Of a DNA stretch of 64,000 bases, positions 22,739 through 32,154 are shown piece by piece. Made by a program: the position numbers and the translations under genes. Source of the DNA: Pseudomonas sp. Q1-7 (GTDB lineage Bacteria > Pseudomonadota > Gammaproteobacteria > Pseudomonadales > Pseudomonadaceae); contig NZ_CP116304.1 in the NCBI RefSeq assembly GCF_028010285.1, positions 1,380,501-1,444,500 of the forward strand, written 5' to 3'. How positions within the stretch are numbered: position 1 is the first letter of the stretch; every line of letters starts with the position of its first letter. The notes beneath the pieces are model-generated. The model was not told the DNA's origin. It ran no database searches and saw only the letters and a list, made by a program, of their open reading frames with translations.

Positions 22739-24601
22739 ATGCTCAACAAGTACCCTCTGTGGAAATATCTGCTGATCCTAGCGGTGCTGGCGATCGGTCT
22801 GGTGTATTCCGCACCCAATCTCTATCCGGATGATCCGGCAATCCAGATCAGCGGCACCAGCACTGCGCTGAAGATCCAGCAGAGCGATCTGGACAAGGCG
22901 AGCGACGCCCTGAAGCAAGCCGGTATCGAACTCAAGTCCGCCAGTGTCGGTGAGCGTGGCGGTCTGCTGCGGCTGACCTCGCTGGGTGACCAACTGCCGG
23001 CCAAGGACATCGTGCGCAAGGCGCTTGGCGACGACTATGTGGTTGCGCTGAACCTGGCCCCGACCACTCCCGACTGGTTGCGCAACCTCGGTGCGGCGCC
23101 GATGAAGCTCGGCCTGGACCTTTCCGGTGGTGTGCACTTCCTGCTGGAAGTGGATATGGAGAAGGCGGTCGATGCGCGCCTGAAAATCTACGAAGGGGAG
23201 GTCCGCACCCTGCTGCGCAAGGAGCGTATTCGCTACCGCAGCCTGCCGGCGCAGGAAAACGGCTTCCAGCTCGGCTTCGCCGACAGCGAGTCCCTGGGCA
23301 AGGCCCAGGCACTGATCCGCAAGAGTTTCACCGACTTCGATATGGTCGCCACCGAACGTGGCGATCAGCAGGTGCTGCAGCTGGCGCTGACCCAGGCCAA
23401 GCTGGCGGAGATTCGCGAATACTCCATCAAGCAGAACCTGACCACCGTCCGCAACCGTGTGAACGAGCTGGGCGTTGCCGAACCGATCGTCCAGCGCCAG
23501 GGCGCCAACCGTATCGTGGTCGAGCTGCCGGGCGTGCAGGACACTGCCGAGGCCAAGCGTATCCTCGGCAAGACCGCCAACCTCGAGTTCCGCCTGGCAG
23601 CAGAGCCGACCGCGAGCAAGGCCTCCACCGAATCCTTCGAGTTCCGTGAGCCCGGTCGTCCGCCGGTGCCGCTGGAGCGCGGCCTGATCATCACGGGTGA
23701 CCAGGTGACCGACGCCCAGGCCAGCTACGACGAAAACGGCCGTCCGCAGGTGAACATTCGCCTCGATGGCCACGGCGGCGAACTGATGAATCGCGCCACC
23801 CGCAACAACGTCGGTCGCAGCATGGCGGTGATCTTCATCGAGCAGCGTCCGGTGACCCGCTACGTGATCCAGGATGTCGACGGCGTTCAGAAGGAAGTCG
23901 CCGTACAGAGCTTCAAGGAAGAGAAGAAGATCATCAGTCTGGCGACCATCCAGTCTCCGCTGGGCAGTCAGTTCCGCATCACCGGTTTGACCGGCCAGGG
24001 CGAGTCCTCCGAGCTGGCCCTGCTGCTGCGTGCCGGCGGCCTCGCCGCACCGATGTACTTCGCCGAGGAGCGCACCATCGGTCCGAGCCTGGGCGCCGAG
24101 AACATCGTCAAGGGTATCGAGTCCACCGAATGGGCGATGATCTTCGTGTCGTTGTTCATCATCGCCATCTACCGCTTCTTTGGCTTCCTGGCCACCATCG
24201 CACTGGCATTCAACCTGGTGCTGCTGGTGGGCCTGATGTCGGTCATCGGTGCCACCCTGACCCTGCCGGGTATCGCGGGAATCGTGCTGACCCTGGGCAT
24301 GGCCGTGGATGCCAACGTGCTGATTTACTCGCGTATTCGCGAGGAGCTGGGCAACGGGTTGTCGGTGCAGCGCGCCATTCATGAAGGCTTCGACCGTGCC
24401 TACACCGCAATCGTCGACAGTAACCTCACCACCCTGTTGGTGGGCGGCATCCTGTTCGCCCTCGGGACCGGTCCGATCAAGGGCTTCGCCGTGACCATGT
24501 CGCTGGGCATCATGACTTCGATGTTCACCGCCATCATGTTCACCCGCGGCCTGGTCAACCTGATCTTCGGTGGCCGCAACTTCAAGAAACTGTGGATTTG
24601 A
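22739..24601 (+). CDS. secD: Protein translocase subunit SecD
   Basis: The 620-residue product has an N-terminal helix (YPLWKYLLILAVLAIGLVYS), a large periplasmic part including LGLDLSGGVHFLLEVD and the P1 head, and five C-terminal membrane helices with the conserved GMAVDANVLIYSRIREE. SecD and SecF form an RND-type complex that uses proton flow to help proteins complete translocation. The length is typical of gamma-proteobacterial SecD. It ends 8 bases before secF. Confidence 0.97.
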   Translation: MLNKYPLWKYLLILAVLAIGLVYSAPNLYPDDPAIQISGTSTALKIQQSDLDKASDALKQAGIELKSASVGERGGLLRLTSLGDQLPAKDIVRKALGDDYVVALNLAPTTPDWLRNLGAAPMKLGLDLSGGVHFLLEVDMEKAVDARLKIYEGEVRTLLRKERIRYRSLPAQENGFQLGFADSESLGKAQALIRKSFTDFDMVATERGDQQVLQLALTQAKLAEIREYSIKQNLTTVRNRVNELGVAEPIVQRQGANRIVVELPGVQDTAEAKRILGKTANLEFRLAAEPTASKASTESFEFREPGRPPVPLERGLIITGDQVTDAQASYDENGRPQVNIRLDGHGGELMNRATRNNVGRSMAVIFIEQRPVTRYVIQDVDGVQKEVAVQSFKEEKKIISLATIQSPLGSQFRITGLTGQGESSELALLLRAGGLAAPMYFAEERTIGPSLGAENIVKGIESTEWAMIFVSLFIIAIYRFFGFLATIALAFNLVLLVGLMSVIGATLTLPGIAGIVLTLGMAVDANVLIYSRIREELGNGLSVQRAIHEGFDRAYTAIVDSNLTTLLVGGILFALGTGPIKGFAVTMSLGIMTSMFTAIMFTRGLVNLIFGGRNFKKLWI

Positions 24602-24609
24602 GGCCTGTC

Positions 24610-25524
24610 ATGATCAAGTCAACCATCCGTTTCATGGCGATACGCAACGTTGCGTTCGCCATTACCGTGATCATCAGCCTGATCGGTATCGGCAGCCTGT
24701 TCGCCAAGGGGCTGAACTTCGGCCTGGATTTCACTGGCGGTACCCTGATCGAGCTGACCTACGAGAAGCCGGCCGATCTGGAGAAGATCAAGCGCGAGCT
24801 GGCTCAGGTGGGGTACGAGGATGCCGTGGTGCAGAGCTTCGGCGCCTCCACCGATGTCCTGGTTCGTATGGCTGGCGAGGACCCGCAGCTCGGCAACCAG
24901 GTCGCCGATGCCCTGCGCAAGGTCGATGCCGAGAGCAGGTTCGAGCTCAAGCGCGTGGAGTTCGTGGGTCCTCAGGTCGGTGAAGAGCTGCGCGACCAGG
25001 GCGGCCTGGCCATGCTGCTGGCCCTGGGCGGGATCCTGCTGTACCTGGCCTTCCGCTTCCAGTGGAAGTTCGGTGTCGGCGCGGTGGCTTCCCTGGTTCA
25101 CGACGTGGTGGTCACCCTGGGCATCCTGGCGTTCTTCCAGGTTCCCTTCGACCTCACCGTGCTCGCCGCGGTACTGGCGATGATCGGCTACTCGCTGAAC
25201 GACACCATCATCATCTTCGACCGTATCCGCGAGAACTTCCGCGTGCTGCGCCGTGCGGACCTGATCGAAAACATCGACGTGTCCTGCACCCAGACCTTGC
25301 TGCGGACCATCGCCACTTCGATGTCCACCGCCCTGGCCCTCATCGCCCTGTTGGTCTTCGGTGGCGACAGTCTGCATGGCTTCGCCCTGTCGCTGCTGGT
25401 CGGCGTGGTAGTGGGTACCTACTCCTCCATCTACATCAGTGCCCCGGTGCTGATCTGGCTGAAACTATCCTCCGAAGATCTGATTCCACCGGCGAACACC
25501 GCCGAGGCGGATGACCGTCCCTGA
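24610..25524 (+). CDS. secF: Protein translocase subunit SecF
   Basis: The 304-residue product starts at the ATG at 24610 (MIKSTIRFMAIRN), 8 bases after secD. It has a first helix, the periplasmic motif FGLDFTGGTLIEL, and the second half with VASLVHDVVVTLGILAFF and YSLNDTIIIFDRIRENFR. These are the SecF signatures that interlock with SecD. It is the last gene of the operon and is followed by a strong hairpin. Confidence 0.97.
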   Translation: MIKSTIRFMAIRNVAFAITVIISLIGIGSLFAKGLNFGLDFTGGTLIELTYEKPADLEKIKRELAQVGYEDAVVQSFGASTDVLVRMAGEDPQLGNQVADALRKVDAESRFELKRVEFVGPQVGEELRDQGGLAMLLALGGILLYLAFRFQWKFGVGAVASLVHDVVVTLGILAFFQVPFDLTVLAAVLAMIGYSLNDTIIIFDRIRENFRVLRRADLIENIDVSCTQTLLRTIATSMSTALALIALLVFGGDSLHGFALSLLVGVVVGTYSSIYISAPVLIWLKLSSEDLIPPANTAEADDRP

Positions 25525-25541
25525 GGTGTCAGGTGTTACGC

Positions 25542-25569
25542 ACGAGGCCCGGCAAATGCCGGGCCTCGT
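25542..25569 (+). terminator. Intrinsic terminator of secDF
   Basis: ACGAGGCCCGGCA and TGCCGGGCCTCGT pair perfectly (13 bp), followed by TGTTTCT. It lies 18 bases after the secF stop. Confidence 0.85.
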
Positions 25570-25703
25570 TGTTTCTGATGTATGAGACATCCATCCCATT
25601 TGTCGGGTTCTTCCGATGCGATTGGGAACTTGGTCTTTGCCCCTCTATCCAACCGGTGGAATGAGGCATGAACGCCCATGAAAGGAAGAGTCAGGAGGTT
25701 CAA

Positions 25704-26291
25704 GTGAACAAGTCGATGCTCGTCGGTACTGTTTTGGGTGCGGTTGGCGTGACTGCCGGCGGCGCTGTGGCCACCTACAGCCTGGTAGGTAATAACGGCC
25801 CGGAGTATGCCGAAGTGCTCGCTGTCCAACCGATCAATGAAACCGTGAAGACGCCGCGTGAAGTCTGCAATGACGTGGCGGTGACTCGTCAGAAGCCTGT
25901 GAAGGACCAGCATCAGATCGCCGGCACCGTAATTGGCGCGGTGGCGGGCGGCCTGCTGGGCAACCAGGTCGGTGGTGGTACCGGCAAGAAGATCGCCACG
26001 GTTGCCGGAGCCGTGGGGGGTGGTTACGCGGGCAACAAGGTGCAGGAGCATATGCAGGCCAATGACACCTACACGACCACTGAAACCCGCTGCAAGACCG
26101 TCACCGACACCAGCGAGCGGCTGGTGGGCTATGACGTGAAATACCAGTTGGACGGCAAGGTCGGTCAGGTCCGCATGGATCACGACCCGGGCCGGCAGAT
26201 CCCCGTCACCAAGGACGGCCAATTGATCCTCAGCCAGCAGGGGGTTGGTAACACCCTGTCCCAGGGCGGTGGTGCGGGCGTCCAGCAATAA
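25704..26291 (+). CDS. Glycine zipper 2TM-domain protein (outer-membrane/lipoprotein-like)
   Basis: I choose the GTG at 25704. A perfect AGGAGG (25693-25698) stands five bases before it, and translation then opens with a signal-anchor-like stretch, MNKSMLVGTVLGAVGVTAGGAVA. An in-frame ATG at 25668 would add 12 charged residues and lacks such a site. From there the product is 195 residues. The centre (GTVIGAVAGGLLGNQVGGGTGKKIATVAGAVGGGYAGNK) is a glycine zipper of the 2TM type. The rest, including TTTETRCKTVTD, resembles periplasmic proteins of the SlyB/PcP family. It has no lipobox and its function is unknown. Confidence 0.85.
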   Translation: MNKSMLVGTVLGAVGVTAGGAVATYSLVGNNGPEYAEVLAVQPINETVKTPREVCNDVAVTRQKPVKDQHQIAGTVIGAVAGGLLGNQVGGGTGKKIATVAGAVGGGYAGNKVQEHMQANDTYTTTETRCKTVTDTSERLVGYDVKYQLDGKVGQVRMDHDPGRQIPVTKDGQLILSQQGVGNTLSQGGGAGVQQ

Positions 26292-26307
26292 GCGGATCGA
26301 TTCCAAC

Positions 26308-26334
26308 AAAAAACCCGGCCTAGGCCGGGTTTTT
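26308..26334. terminator. Terminator between the glycine zipper gene and suhB
   Basis: AAAAAACCCGGCC and GGCCGGGTTTTT form a near-perfect stem with A and T tracts, in the short gap between convergent genes, so it can act in both directions. Confidence 0.9.
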
Positions 26335-26352
26335 CGTGTCCGAGACGCGCGA

Positions 26353-27168
26353 TCAGCGCTTCATCGACGGTGGCAGGTGCGGCTGGATGGCAGTCAGCAC
26401 GGCCTTGAAGCACTTGGTATTGCCCGCGACCACGTGGCCCTTCTCAAGGAAGTCATGGCCGCCGGTGAAATCGCTCACCAGGCCGCCGGCTTCCTGCACC
26501 AGCAGGGCGCCCGCCGCCATGTCCCACTCGGACAGGCCGAACTCCCAGAAGGCATCGAAGCGGCCGGCTGCGACGTAGGCCAGGTCCAGGCTGGCGGAGC
26601 CGGCGCGGCGGATGCCGGCGGTCTGGCCCACCAGGCTGCGGAACATGCCCAGATAGCTGTCCATGTTATCCAACTGGTTTTCGCGGAAGGGGAAACCGGT
26701 GCCGAGCAGTGCGCCTTCCAGGCTCTTGCGCGGGCTGACGCGCAGACGGCGGCCATTGAGGGCGGCACCGCGGCCGCGGCTGGCGGTGAACTCTTCCTGG
26801 CGGACCGGGTCCAGGACCACGGCATGTTCCAGGCGACCCTTGTACTTGCAGGCGATGCTGACGGCGAAGTGCGGAACACCGCGGATAAAGTTGGTGGTGC
26901 CGTCCAGCGGATCGATGATCCACAGGTAGTCGGCGCCTTCACCCTTGCCCTCCAGTAGGCCGCCTTCCTCGCCGAGGATGCCGTGGTTCGGGTAGGCCTT
27001 GCGCAGGGCCTGCACGATGGACAGTTCGGCAGCGCGATCGACCTCGGTGACGTAGTCCTTGGCGTCTTTCTCGTTGACGGAGATAACGTCCAGGCGCTCG
27101 ATCGAGCGGAAAATCAGTTCACCGGCGCTGCGAGCGGCGCGCAGGGCGATATTCAGCATGGGCTGCAT
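26353..27168 (-). CDS. suhB: Inositol-1-monophosphatase family protein SuhB
   Basis: The 271-residue product starts at the ATG at 27168 (MQPMLNIALRAARSAGEL). The metal-binding signatures of the inositol monophosphatase fold are present: HGILGEEGG, IDPLDGTTNFIRGVPHFAVSIA and WDMAAGALLVQEAGG. In enterobacteria SuhB also joins Nus factors in rRNA antitermination; in Pseudomonas it affects virulence and secretion genes. It diverges from trmJ. Confidence 0.95.
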   Translation of the reverse strand: MQPMLNIALRAARSAGELIFRSIERLDVISVNEKDAKDYVTEVDRAAELSIVQALRKAYPNHGILGEEGGLLEGKGEGADYLWIIDPLDGTTNFIRGVPHFAVSIACKYKGRLEHAVVLDPVRQEEFTASRGRGAALNGRRLRVSPRKSLEGALLGTGFPFRENQLDNMDSYLGMFRSLVGQTAGIRRAGSASLDLAYVAAGRFDAFWEFGLSEWDMAAGALLVQEAGGLVSDFTGGHDFLEKGHVVAGNTKCFKAVLTAIQPHLPPSMKR

Positions 27169-27319
27169 GGGGAGTTCACCTGGGTCGTTAAAGAAGAAAG
27201 CCGCACATGGTAGCAGAAAAAGCTCAGGGCAGGCAGGGCGGGGCGCGCGATTCGTGGCGTTGCGTCGGGGTGTCCGGTAAGATTTCGCTCCCCTGACGTT
27301 TCTCTGAGAGACCACAGCG

Positions 27320-28093
27320 TTGCTGCAGAACATTCGCGTGGTGCTGGTCAATACCAGTCATCCCGGCAATATCGGTGGTGCTGCCCGCGCCATGAAGAAC
27401 ATGGGCTTGTCGAAGCTGGTGCTGGTGGATCCCGAGGATTTCCCCAGCCCCGAGGCGCGTGCCCGCGCCTCCGGTGCCGATGACATACTGGACGGCGCTG
27501 AAGTGGTTGCCACACTGGAGGAGGCGCTGGTGGGCTGCAGTCTGGTGGTGGGTACCAGTGCCCGTGATCGTCGCATCCCCTGGCCCCTGCTCGATCCGCG
27601 CGAGTGTGGCCAGACCGCCGTGGCGCAAGTGCGCGATGGCGGCGAGGTGGCGCTGGTATTCGGTCGCGAATATGCGGGTCTGACCAATGAAGAGTTGCAG
27701 CGCTGCCAATACCATGTGCATATCCCGTCGAATCCCGACTTTTCCTCGCTGAACCTGGCGGCCGCCGTACAGGTGCTGGTCTACGAGGTGCGCATGGCCT
27801 GGTTGGCGCAGGAGGGGTTGCCGAGCAAGGTGGAGAAGGTTGAAACCACCGCCATGCTCAATGCCCAGCCGGTGACCGTCGATGAGCTGGAGCGCTATTA
27901 CGAACACCTGGAAAGCACCCTGGTGGAGATCGGTTTCCTCGATCCGGAGAAGCCTCGGCACCTGATGTCGCGCCTGCGTCGTCTCTTTGGTCGCAGCAAC
28001 ATCAGCAAGCTGGAGATGAACATCCTGCGCGGCATCCTGACGGAAACCCAGAAGGCTGTGCGGGGCGAAGCAAGCAAACGGAGTGACAAGTGA
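27320..28093 (+). CDS. trmJ: tRNA (cytidine/uridine-32 2'-O)-methyltransferase TrmJ
   Basis: The 257-residue SPOUT methyltransferase has the motif [21 protein letters not shown] near the start and [15 protein letters not shown] and [19 protein letters not shown] in the knotted SAM-binding core. TrmJ methylates position 32 in the anticodon loop of several tRNAs. The predicted start is TTG (27320), and no nearer ATG keeps the conserved strand. It overlaps cysE by one base (TGATG). In Pseudomonas trmJ-cysE precede the isc operon. Confidence 0.94.
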   Translation: MLQNIRVVLVNTSHPGNIGGAARAMKNMGLSKLVLVDPEDFPSPEARARASGADDILDGAEVVATLEEALVGCSLVVGTSARDRRIPWPLLDPRECGQTAVAQVRDGGEVALVFGREYAGLTNEELQRCQYHVHIPSNPDFSSLNLAAAVQVLVYEVRMAWLAQEGLPSKVEKVETTAMLNAQPVTVDELERYYEHLESTLVEIGFLDPEKPRHLMSRLRRLFGRSNISKLEMNILRGILTETQKAVRGEASKRSDK

Positions 28094-28869
28094 TGTTCGA
28101 CCGCATTCGAGAAGACATTCAAAGCGTATTCCACCGTGATCCGGCTGCGCGCAATGCCTTCGAGGTGCTTACCTGTTATCCGGGGCTGCATGCCACCTGG
28201 CTGCATCGCATAGCTCACGCGCTGTGGATTGCCGGCTGGAAATGGCTGGCGCGCCTGGTGTCGAACTTCAGTCGCTGGATGACCGGTATCGAGATCCACC
28301 CGGGGGCGAAGATCGGTCGTCGATTCTTCATCGACCACGGCATGGGCATCGTCATCGGCGAGACCGCCGAGATCGGCAACGACGTCACGCTTTACCAGGG
28401 CGTGACCCTGGGCGGTACAAGCTGGAACCAGGGTAAGCGTCACCCAACCCTGGAGGACGGCGTGGTGGTGGGGGCGGGTGCCAAGGTGCTCGGGCCCTTC
28501 ACCGTTGGTGCCGGTGCCAAGATCGGCTCCAATGCCGTGGTGACCAAGGCGGTGCCGGCCGGGGCGACTGCGGTCGGCATTCCCGGTAGGGTCATCGTCA
28601 AGGTCGACCCTGAGCAGGAGGCGAAGCGGCAGGCCATTGCCGAGCGTTTCGGCTTCGATGCCTATGGTCTCGGTCAGGACATGCCGGACCCCGTGGCGCG
28701 CGCCATCGGGCAACTGCTGGATCATGTGCAGGCCGTGGACGAGCGTCTGGACGGTATGTGCAAGGCGCTCACCGCGCTGGGCAGCGACTACTGCGCCAAG
28801 GCCCTGCCGGAGTTGCGCGACGAGGATTTCGCCGACATCAAGGATGATGAGCGCAAGCCGGTCGCCTGA
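28093..28869 (+). CDS. cysE: Serine O-acetyltransferase
   Basis: The 258-residue product has the N-terminal helical domain ([20 protein letters not shown]) and a left-handed hexapeptide beta-helix with [20 protein letters not shown], which contains the catalytic His-Asp region, and [18 protein letters not shown]. CysE makes O-acetylserine, the acceptor for sulfide in cysteine synthesis. It lies just upstream of the isc operon, whose IscS uses cysteine as its sulfur source. Its start is embedded in the trmJ stop codon. Confidence 0.95.
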   Translation: MFDRIREDIQSVFHRDPAARNAFEVLTCYPGLHATWLHRIAHALWIAGWKWLARLVSNFSRWMTGIEIHPGAKIGRRFFIDHGMGIVIGETAEIGNDVTLYQGVTLGGTSWNQGKRHPTLEDGVVVGAGAKVLGPFTVGAGAKIGSNAVVTKAVPAGATAVGIPGRVIVKVDPEQEAKRQAIAERFGFDAYGLGQDMPDPVARAIGQLLDHVQAVDERLDGMCKALTALGSDYCAKALPELRDEDFADIKDDERKPVA

Positions 28870-28960
28870 TGGGGCGTCCAGTTGTGGTCCATTGGAGGCG
28901 CCGGATTATTAGGGTGCTAATGGGATGCGCCTCTGCTACCATGCAGACCCTGCAAAGTGC

Positions 28961-29010
28961 AATCCCGACTATTTTGATCAGGCTTATAGTTGACTTAAAT
29001 AGTCGGGAAT
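28961..29010. promoter_or_regulatory. Two adjacent IscR-type boxes at the iscR promoter
   Basis: The second box (28986-29010) reads ATAGTTGACTTAAATAGTCG then GGAAT, very close to the known type 1 IscR site pattern. The first (28961-28985, opposite orientation) shares the half AATAGTCGGGATT on the minus strand but is weaker in the other half. Both lie across the -35 region, so [2Fe-2S]-IscR would block its own promoter. Confidence 0.75.
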
Positions 29011-29018
29011 CGCATACT
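28990..29018 (+). promoter_or_regulatory. Promoter of iscR-iscSUA operon
   Basis: TTGACT (28990-28995) and CATACT (29013-29018) are spaced by 17 bases. The -35 box lies inside the IscR-type box, and the iscR start codon follows at 29051. Confidence 0.75.
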
Positions 29019-29050
29019 CGCTGCACTCCAGCGATCCCGTGGTACTCACC

Positions 29051-29548
29051 ATGCGACTGACCACCAAAGGCCGTTACGCCGTCACCGCCATGCTCGACCT
29101 GGCGCTGCATGCGCAGCAGGGGCCGGTGTCTCTGGCCGATATTTCCGAGCGGCAGGGCATCTCCCTGTCCTATCTCGAACAGCTTTTCGCCAAGCTTCGC
29201 CGCGGCAACCTGGTCAGCAGTGTGCGCGGCCCCGGCGGTGGCTACCAGCTTTCCCGCGACATGCATGGCATTCATGTCGCCCAGGTGATCGATGCGGTCA
29301 ACGAGTCGGTGGATGCCACTCGTTGCCAGGGCCTGGGCGATTGCCATTCGGGCGATACCTGCCTAACTCATCACCTCTGGTGCGATCTGAGTCTGCAGAT
29401 CCATGAGTTCCTCAGCGGCATCAGCCTGGCCGACCTGGTCAACCGTCGCGAGGTCCAGGAGGTCGCGCAGCGGCAGGATCAACGCCGCTGCGGAAGCAAT
29501 GGCAGGATGCCCCACCTCGATAAAATTGAAGCGTCCGCCATCGATTGA
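29051..29548 (+). CDS. iscR: Iron-sulfur cluster regulator IscR
   Basis: The 165-residue Rrf2-family regulator starts [20 protein letters not shown]. The [2Fe-2S] ligands Cys92, Cys98 and Cys104 and the atypical ligand His107 all fall at the positions known from E. coli IscR ([16 protein letters not shown]). It represses the isc genes when clusters are plentiful. It starts the isc operon and is 49 bases upstream of iscS. The C-terminal tail ([15 protein letters not shown]) is variable between species. Confidence 0.97.
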   Translation: MRLTTKGRYAVTAMLDLALHAQQGPVSLADISERQGISLSYLEQLFAKLRRGNLVSSVRGPGGGYQLSRDMHGIHVAQVIDAVNESVDATRCQGLGDCHSGDTCLTHHLWCDLSLQIHEFLSGISLADLVNRREVQEVAQRQDQRRCGSNGRMPHLDKIEASAID

Positions 29549-29597
29549 GCAGGGCGCCGGCCTGTGATTGGCCCCGATACCTGATAGGAGAGCCCAG

Positions 29598-30812
29598 ATG
29601 AAATTGCCGATTTACCTCGACTACTCCGCCACTACGCCGGTGGACCCGCGCGTCGCTCAGAAGATGAGCGAGTGCCTGCTGGTGGACGGCAACTTCGGCA
29701 ATCCGGCCTCGCGTTCCCACGTGTTCGGCTGGAAGGCTGAGGAGTCGGTGGAAAATGCCCGTCGTCAGGTGGCCGAGCTGGTCAACGCCGACCCGCGTGA
29801 AATCGTCTGGACATCCGGTGCGACCGAATCCGACAACCTGGCCATCAAGGGCGTAGCGCACTTCTACAGTGGCAAGGGCAAGCACATCATTACCTCGAAG
29901 ATCGAGCACAAGGCGGTGCTGGACACCACCCGCCAGCTGGAGCGCGAAGGCTTCGAAGTCACCTACCTCGAACCCGGCGAAGACGGCCTGATCACGCCGG
30001 CCGCCGTCGAGGCAGCCCTGCGTGACGACACCATCCTGGTTTCGGTCATGCACGTGAACAATGAAATCGGCACCATCAACGACATCGCGGCGATTGGCGA
30101 GCTGACCCGTGCCCGCGGCATCCTCTTCCATGTCGACGCCGCGCAGTCGACCGGCAAGGTGGAAATCGACCTGGAAAAGCTGAAGGTCGACCTGATGTCC
30201 TTCTCCGCCCACAAGACCTACGGCCCGAAAGGCATCGGCGCACTCTATGTTCGCCGCAAGCCGCGCGTGCGCCTGGAAGCCATGATGCACGGCGGTGGTC
30301 ATGAGCGCGGCATGCGTTCCGGTACCCTGGCCACCCACCAGATCGTCGGCATGGGCGAGGCCTTCCACATCGCCAAGCAGGAAATGGCCAGCGAGCGCGT
30401 GCGTATCCAGGCCCTGGCGGATCGCTTCTGGGCCCAGATCGACGGCATGGAAGAGCTTTACCTGAACGGCAGCGCCACCGCTCGCGTGCCGCACAACCTG
30501 AACGTCAGCTTCAACTACGTCGAAGGCGAGTCGCTGATCATGGCGCTCAAGGACCTCGCGGTGTCGTCCGGTTCCGCCTGTACTTCGGCGTCCCTGGAGC
30601 CGTCCTACGTGCTGCGTGCCCTGGGCCGCAACGACGAGCTGGCGCACAGCTCCATCCGCTTCACCTTTGGCCGGTTCACGACTGAAGAAGAAGTGGACTA
30701 CGCCGCCGCCAAGGTGCGCGAAGCGGTCAGCAAGCTCCGTGAACTGTCCCCCCTGTGGGATATGTATAAAGAGGGCGTCGACCTGTCCCAGGTCGAATGG
30801 CAGGCGCACTGA
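29598..30812 (+). CDS. iscS: Cysteine desulfurase IscS
   Basis: The 404-residue PLP enzyme begins at the ATG at 29598, preceded by GATAGGAGAG. Lys206 in [12 protein letters not shown] binds PLP, and Cys328 in [13 protein letters not shown] is the persulfide-carrying residue; both numbers match E. coli IscS. It takes sulfur from cysteine for cluster assembly on IscU and for tRNA thiolation. It ends 30 bases before iscU. Confidence 0.98.
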   Translation: MKLPIYLDYSATTPVDPRVAQKMSECLLVDGNFGNPASRSHVFGWKAEESVENARRQVAELVNADPREIVWTSGATESDNLAIKGVAHFYSGKGKHIITSKIEHKAVLDTTRQLEREGFEVTYLEPGEDGLITPAAVEAALRDDTILVSVMHVNNEIGTINDIAAIGELTRARGILFHVDAAQSTGKVEIDLEKLKVDLMSFSAHKTYGPKGIGALYVRRKPRVRLEAMMHGGGHERGMRSGTLATHQIVGMGEAFHIAKQEMASERVRIQALADRFWAQIDGMEELYLNGSATARVPHNLNVSFNYVEGESLIMALKDLAVSSGSACTSASLEPSYVLRALGRNDELAHSSIRFTFGRFTTEEEVDYAAAKVREAVSKLRELSPLWDMYKEGVDLSQVEWQAH

Positions 30813-30842
30813 CGCCACCCTGATGAGTGAGGAATAGTTACC

Positions 30843-31229
30843 ATGGCATATAGCGACAAGGTCATCGACCACTACGAAAACCCGCGTAACGTTGGCAAGC
30901 TCGACGCCCAGGACCCCAACGTGGGCACTGGCATGGTCGGCGCGCCGGCCTGCGGCGATGTGATGCGCCTGCAGATCAAGGTCAACGAGCAAGGCGTGAT
31001 CGAAGACGCCAAGTTCAAGACCTACGGCTGCGGTTCCGCCATTGCATCCAGCTCCCTCGCCACCGAGTGGATGAAGGGCAAGACGCTGGATGAGGCGGCT
31101 GCCATCAAGAACACCACTATCGCCGAAGAACTGGCCCTGCCGCCGGTGAAGATCCACTGCTCGGTGCTGGCTGAGGACGCCATCAAGGCGGCCGTCAACG
31201 ACTACAAGCAGAAGAAGGGTCTGCTTTAA
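30843..31229 (+). CDS. iscU: Iron-sulfur scaffold protein IscU
   Basis: The 128-residue product has the three cluster-ligand cysteines Cys37, Cys63 and Cys106, together with Asp39 and His105. It also has the LPPVK motif (residues 99-103) that HscA recognises. IscU receives sulfur from IscS and holds the forming [2Fe-2S] cluster. It lies third in the operon. Confidence 0.98.
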   Translation: MAYSDKVIDHYENPRNVGKLDAQDPNVGTGMVGAPACGDVMRLQIKVNEQGVIEDAKFKTYGCGSAIASSSLATEWMKGKTLDEAAAIKNTTIAEELALPPVKIHCSVLAEDAIKAAVNDYKQKKGLL

Positions 31230-31254
31230 GCGCTCGGACGAGTAAGGAGTTGCA

Positions 31255-31578
31255 ATGGCCATCAGCATGACCGAATCCGCCGCCCGTCACGTGCAGCGCT
31301 CTATCGAGGGGCGCGGCAAGGGTGAAGGCATTCGTCTGGGGGTGCGTACGACTGGCTGCTCCGGTCTTGCCTATGTGCTGGAGTTCGTCGACGAATTGAC
31401 TGCGGATGACCTGGTCTTCGAGAGTTATGGCGTCAAGGTGATCATCGATCCCAAGAGCCTGACCTACCTCGACGGCACTGAGCTGGACTTCGTTCGCGAA
31501 GGGCTCAATGAGGGCTTCAAGTTCAACAACCCGAACGTGCGTGGCGAATGCGGCTGCGGCGAGAGCTTCAACGTCTGA
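31255..31578 (+). CDS. iscA: Iron-sulfur carrier protein IscA
   Basis: The 107-residue A-type carrier has the conserved Cys35 in RTTGCSG and the C-terminal pair Cys99 and Cys101 in [10 protein letters not shown]-type carriers pass clusters to apo-enzymes. It is spaced 25 bases from iscU and 7 bases from hscB in the operon. Confidence 0.97.
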   Translation: MAISMTESAARHVQRSIEGRGKGEGIRLGVRTTGCSGLAYVLEFVDELTADDLVFESYGVKVIIDPKSLTYLDGTELDFVREGLNEGFKFNNPNVRGECGCGESFNV

Positions 31579-31585
31579 GGCATGT

Positions 31586-32107
31586 GTGGGAACTCCCTGT
31601 CATTTCGCCCTGTTCGACCTGAGGCCGGGTCATCGACTGGACCTTGACCAGCTCGCGGCGCGTTACCGTGAGTTGGCGCGTGCCGTCCATCCCGACCGTT
31701 TCGCCGATGCTTCCGAGCGTGAGCAGCGTCTGGCGCTGGAGCGCGCGGCTCAACTCAACGACGCCTACCAGACGCTGAAGAGCGCGCCGCGCCGCGCCTT
31801 GTACCTATTGGCCCTGAAGGGGCGCGAGCTACCGCTCGAGGTTACGGTGCAGGACCCGCAGTTCCTGCTGCAGCAGATGCAGTGGCGAGAGGAGCTGGAA
31901 GAGCTGCAGGACAGCGCCGACCTGGACGGCGTCGATGTCTTCAAGCGTCGGCTCAAGGCTGCGCAGGCCGAGCTGGATGGCGATTTCGCCGAGTGCTGGG
32001 ACGACCCCGAGCGCCGCGAAGACGCCGAGCGTCTGGTACGTCGCATGCAGTTCCTCGACAAGCTGACCCACGAAGTGCGCCAACTGGAAGAGCGCCTCGA
32101 CGATTAA
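31586..32107 (+). CDS. hscB: Co-chaperone HscB
   Basis: The product is 173 residues from a GTG at 31586 ([15 protein letters not shown]), 7 bases after iscA. A longer in-frame extension upstream lies inside iscA and is not credible. The J-domain HPD motif is present ([15 protein letters not shown]), and the C-terminal three-helix part ([14 protein letters not shown]) binds IscU. HscB brings IscU to HscA and stimulates its ATPase. Confidence 0.95.
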   Translation: MGTPCHFALFDLRPGHRLDLDQLAARYRELARAVHPDRFADASEREQRLALERAAQLNDAYQTLKSAPRRALYLLALKGRELPLEVTVQDPQFLLQQMQWREELEELQDSADLDGVDVFKRRLKAAQAELDGDFAECWDDPERREDAERLVRRMQFLDKLTHEVRQLEERLDD

Positions 32108-32154
32108 CCCGCGATGCCGTCTTGGTTGCCGGTACGCCTGATAAATAGATAAGC

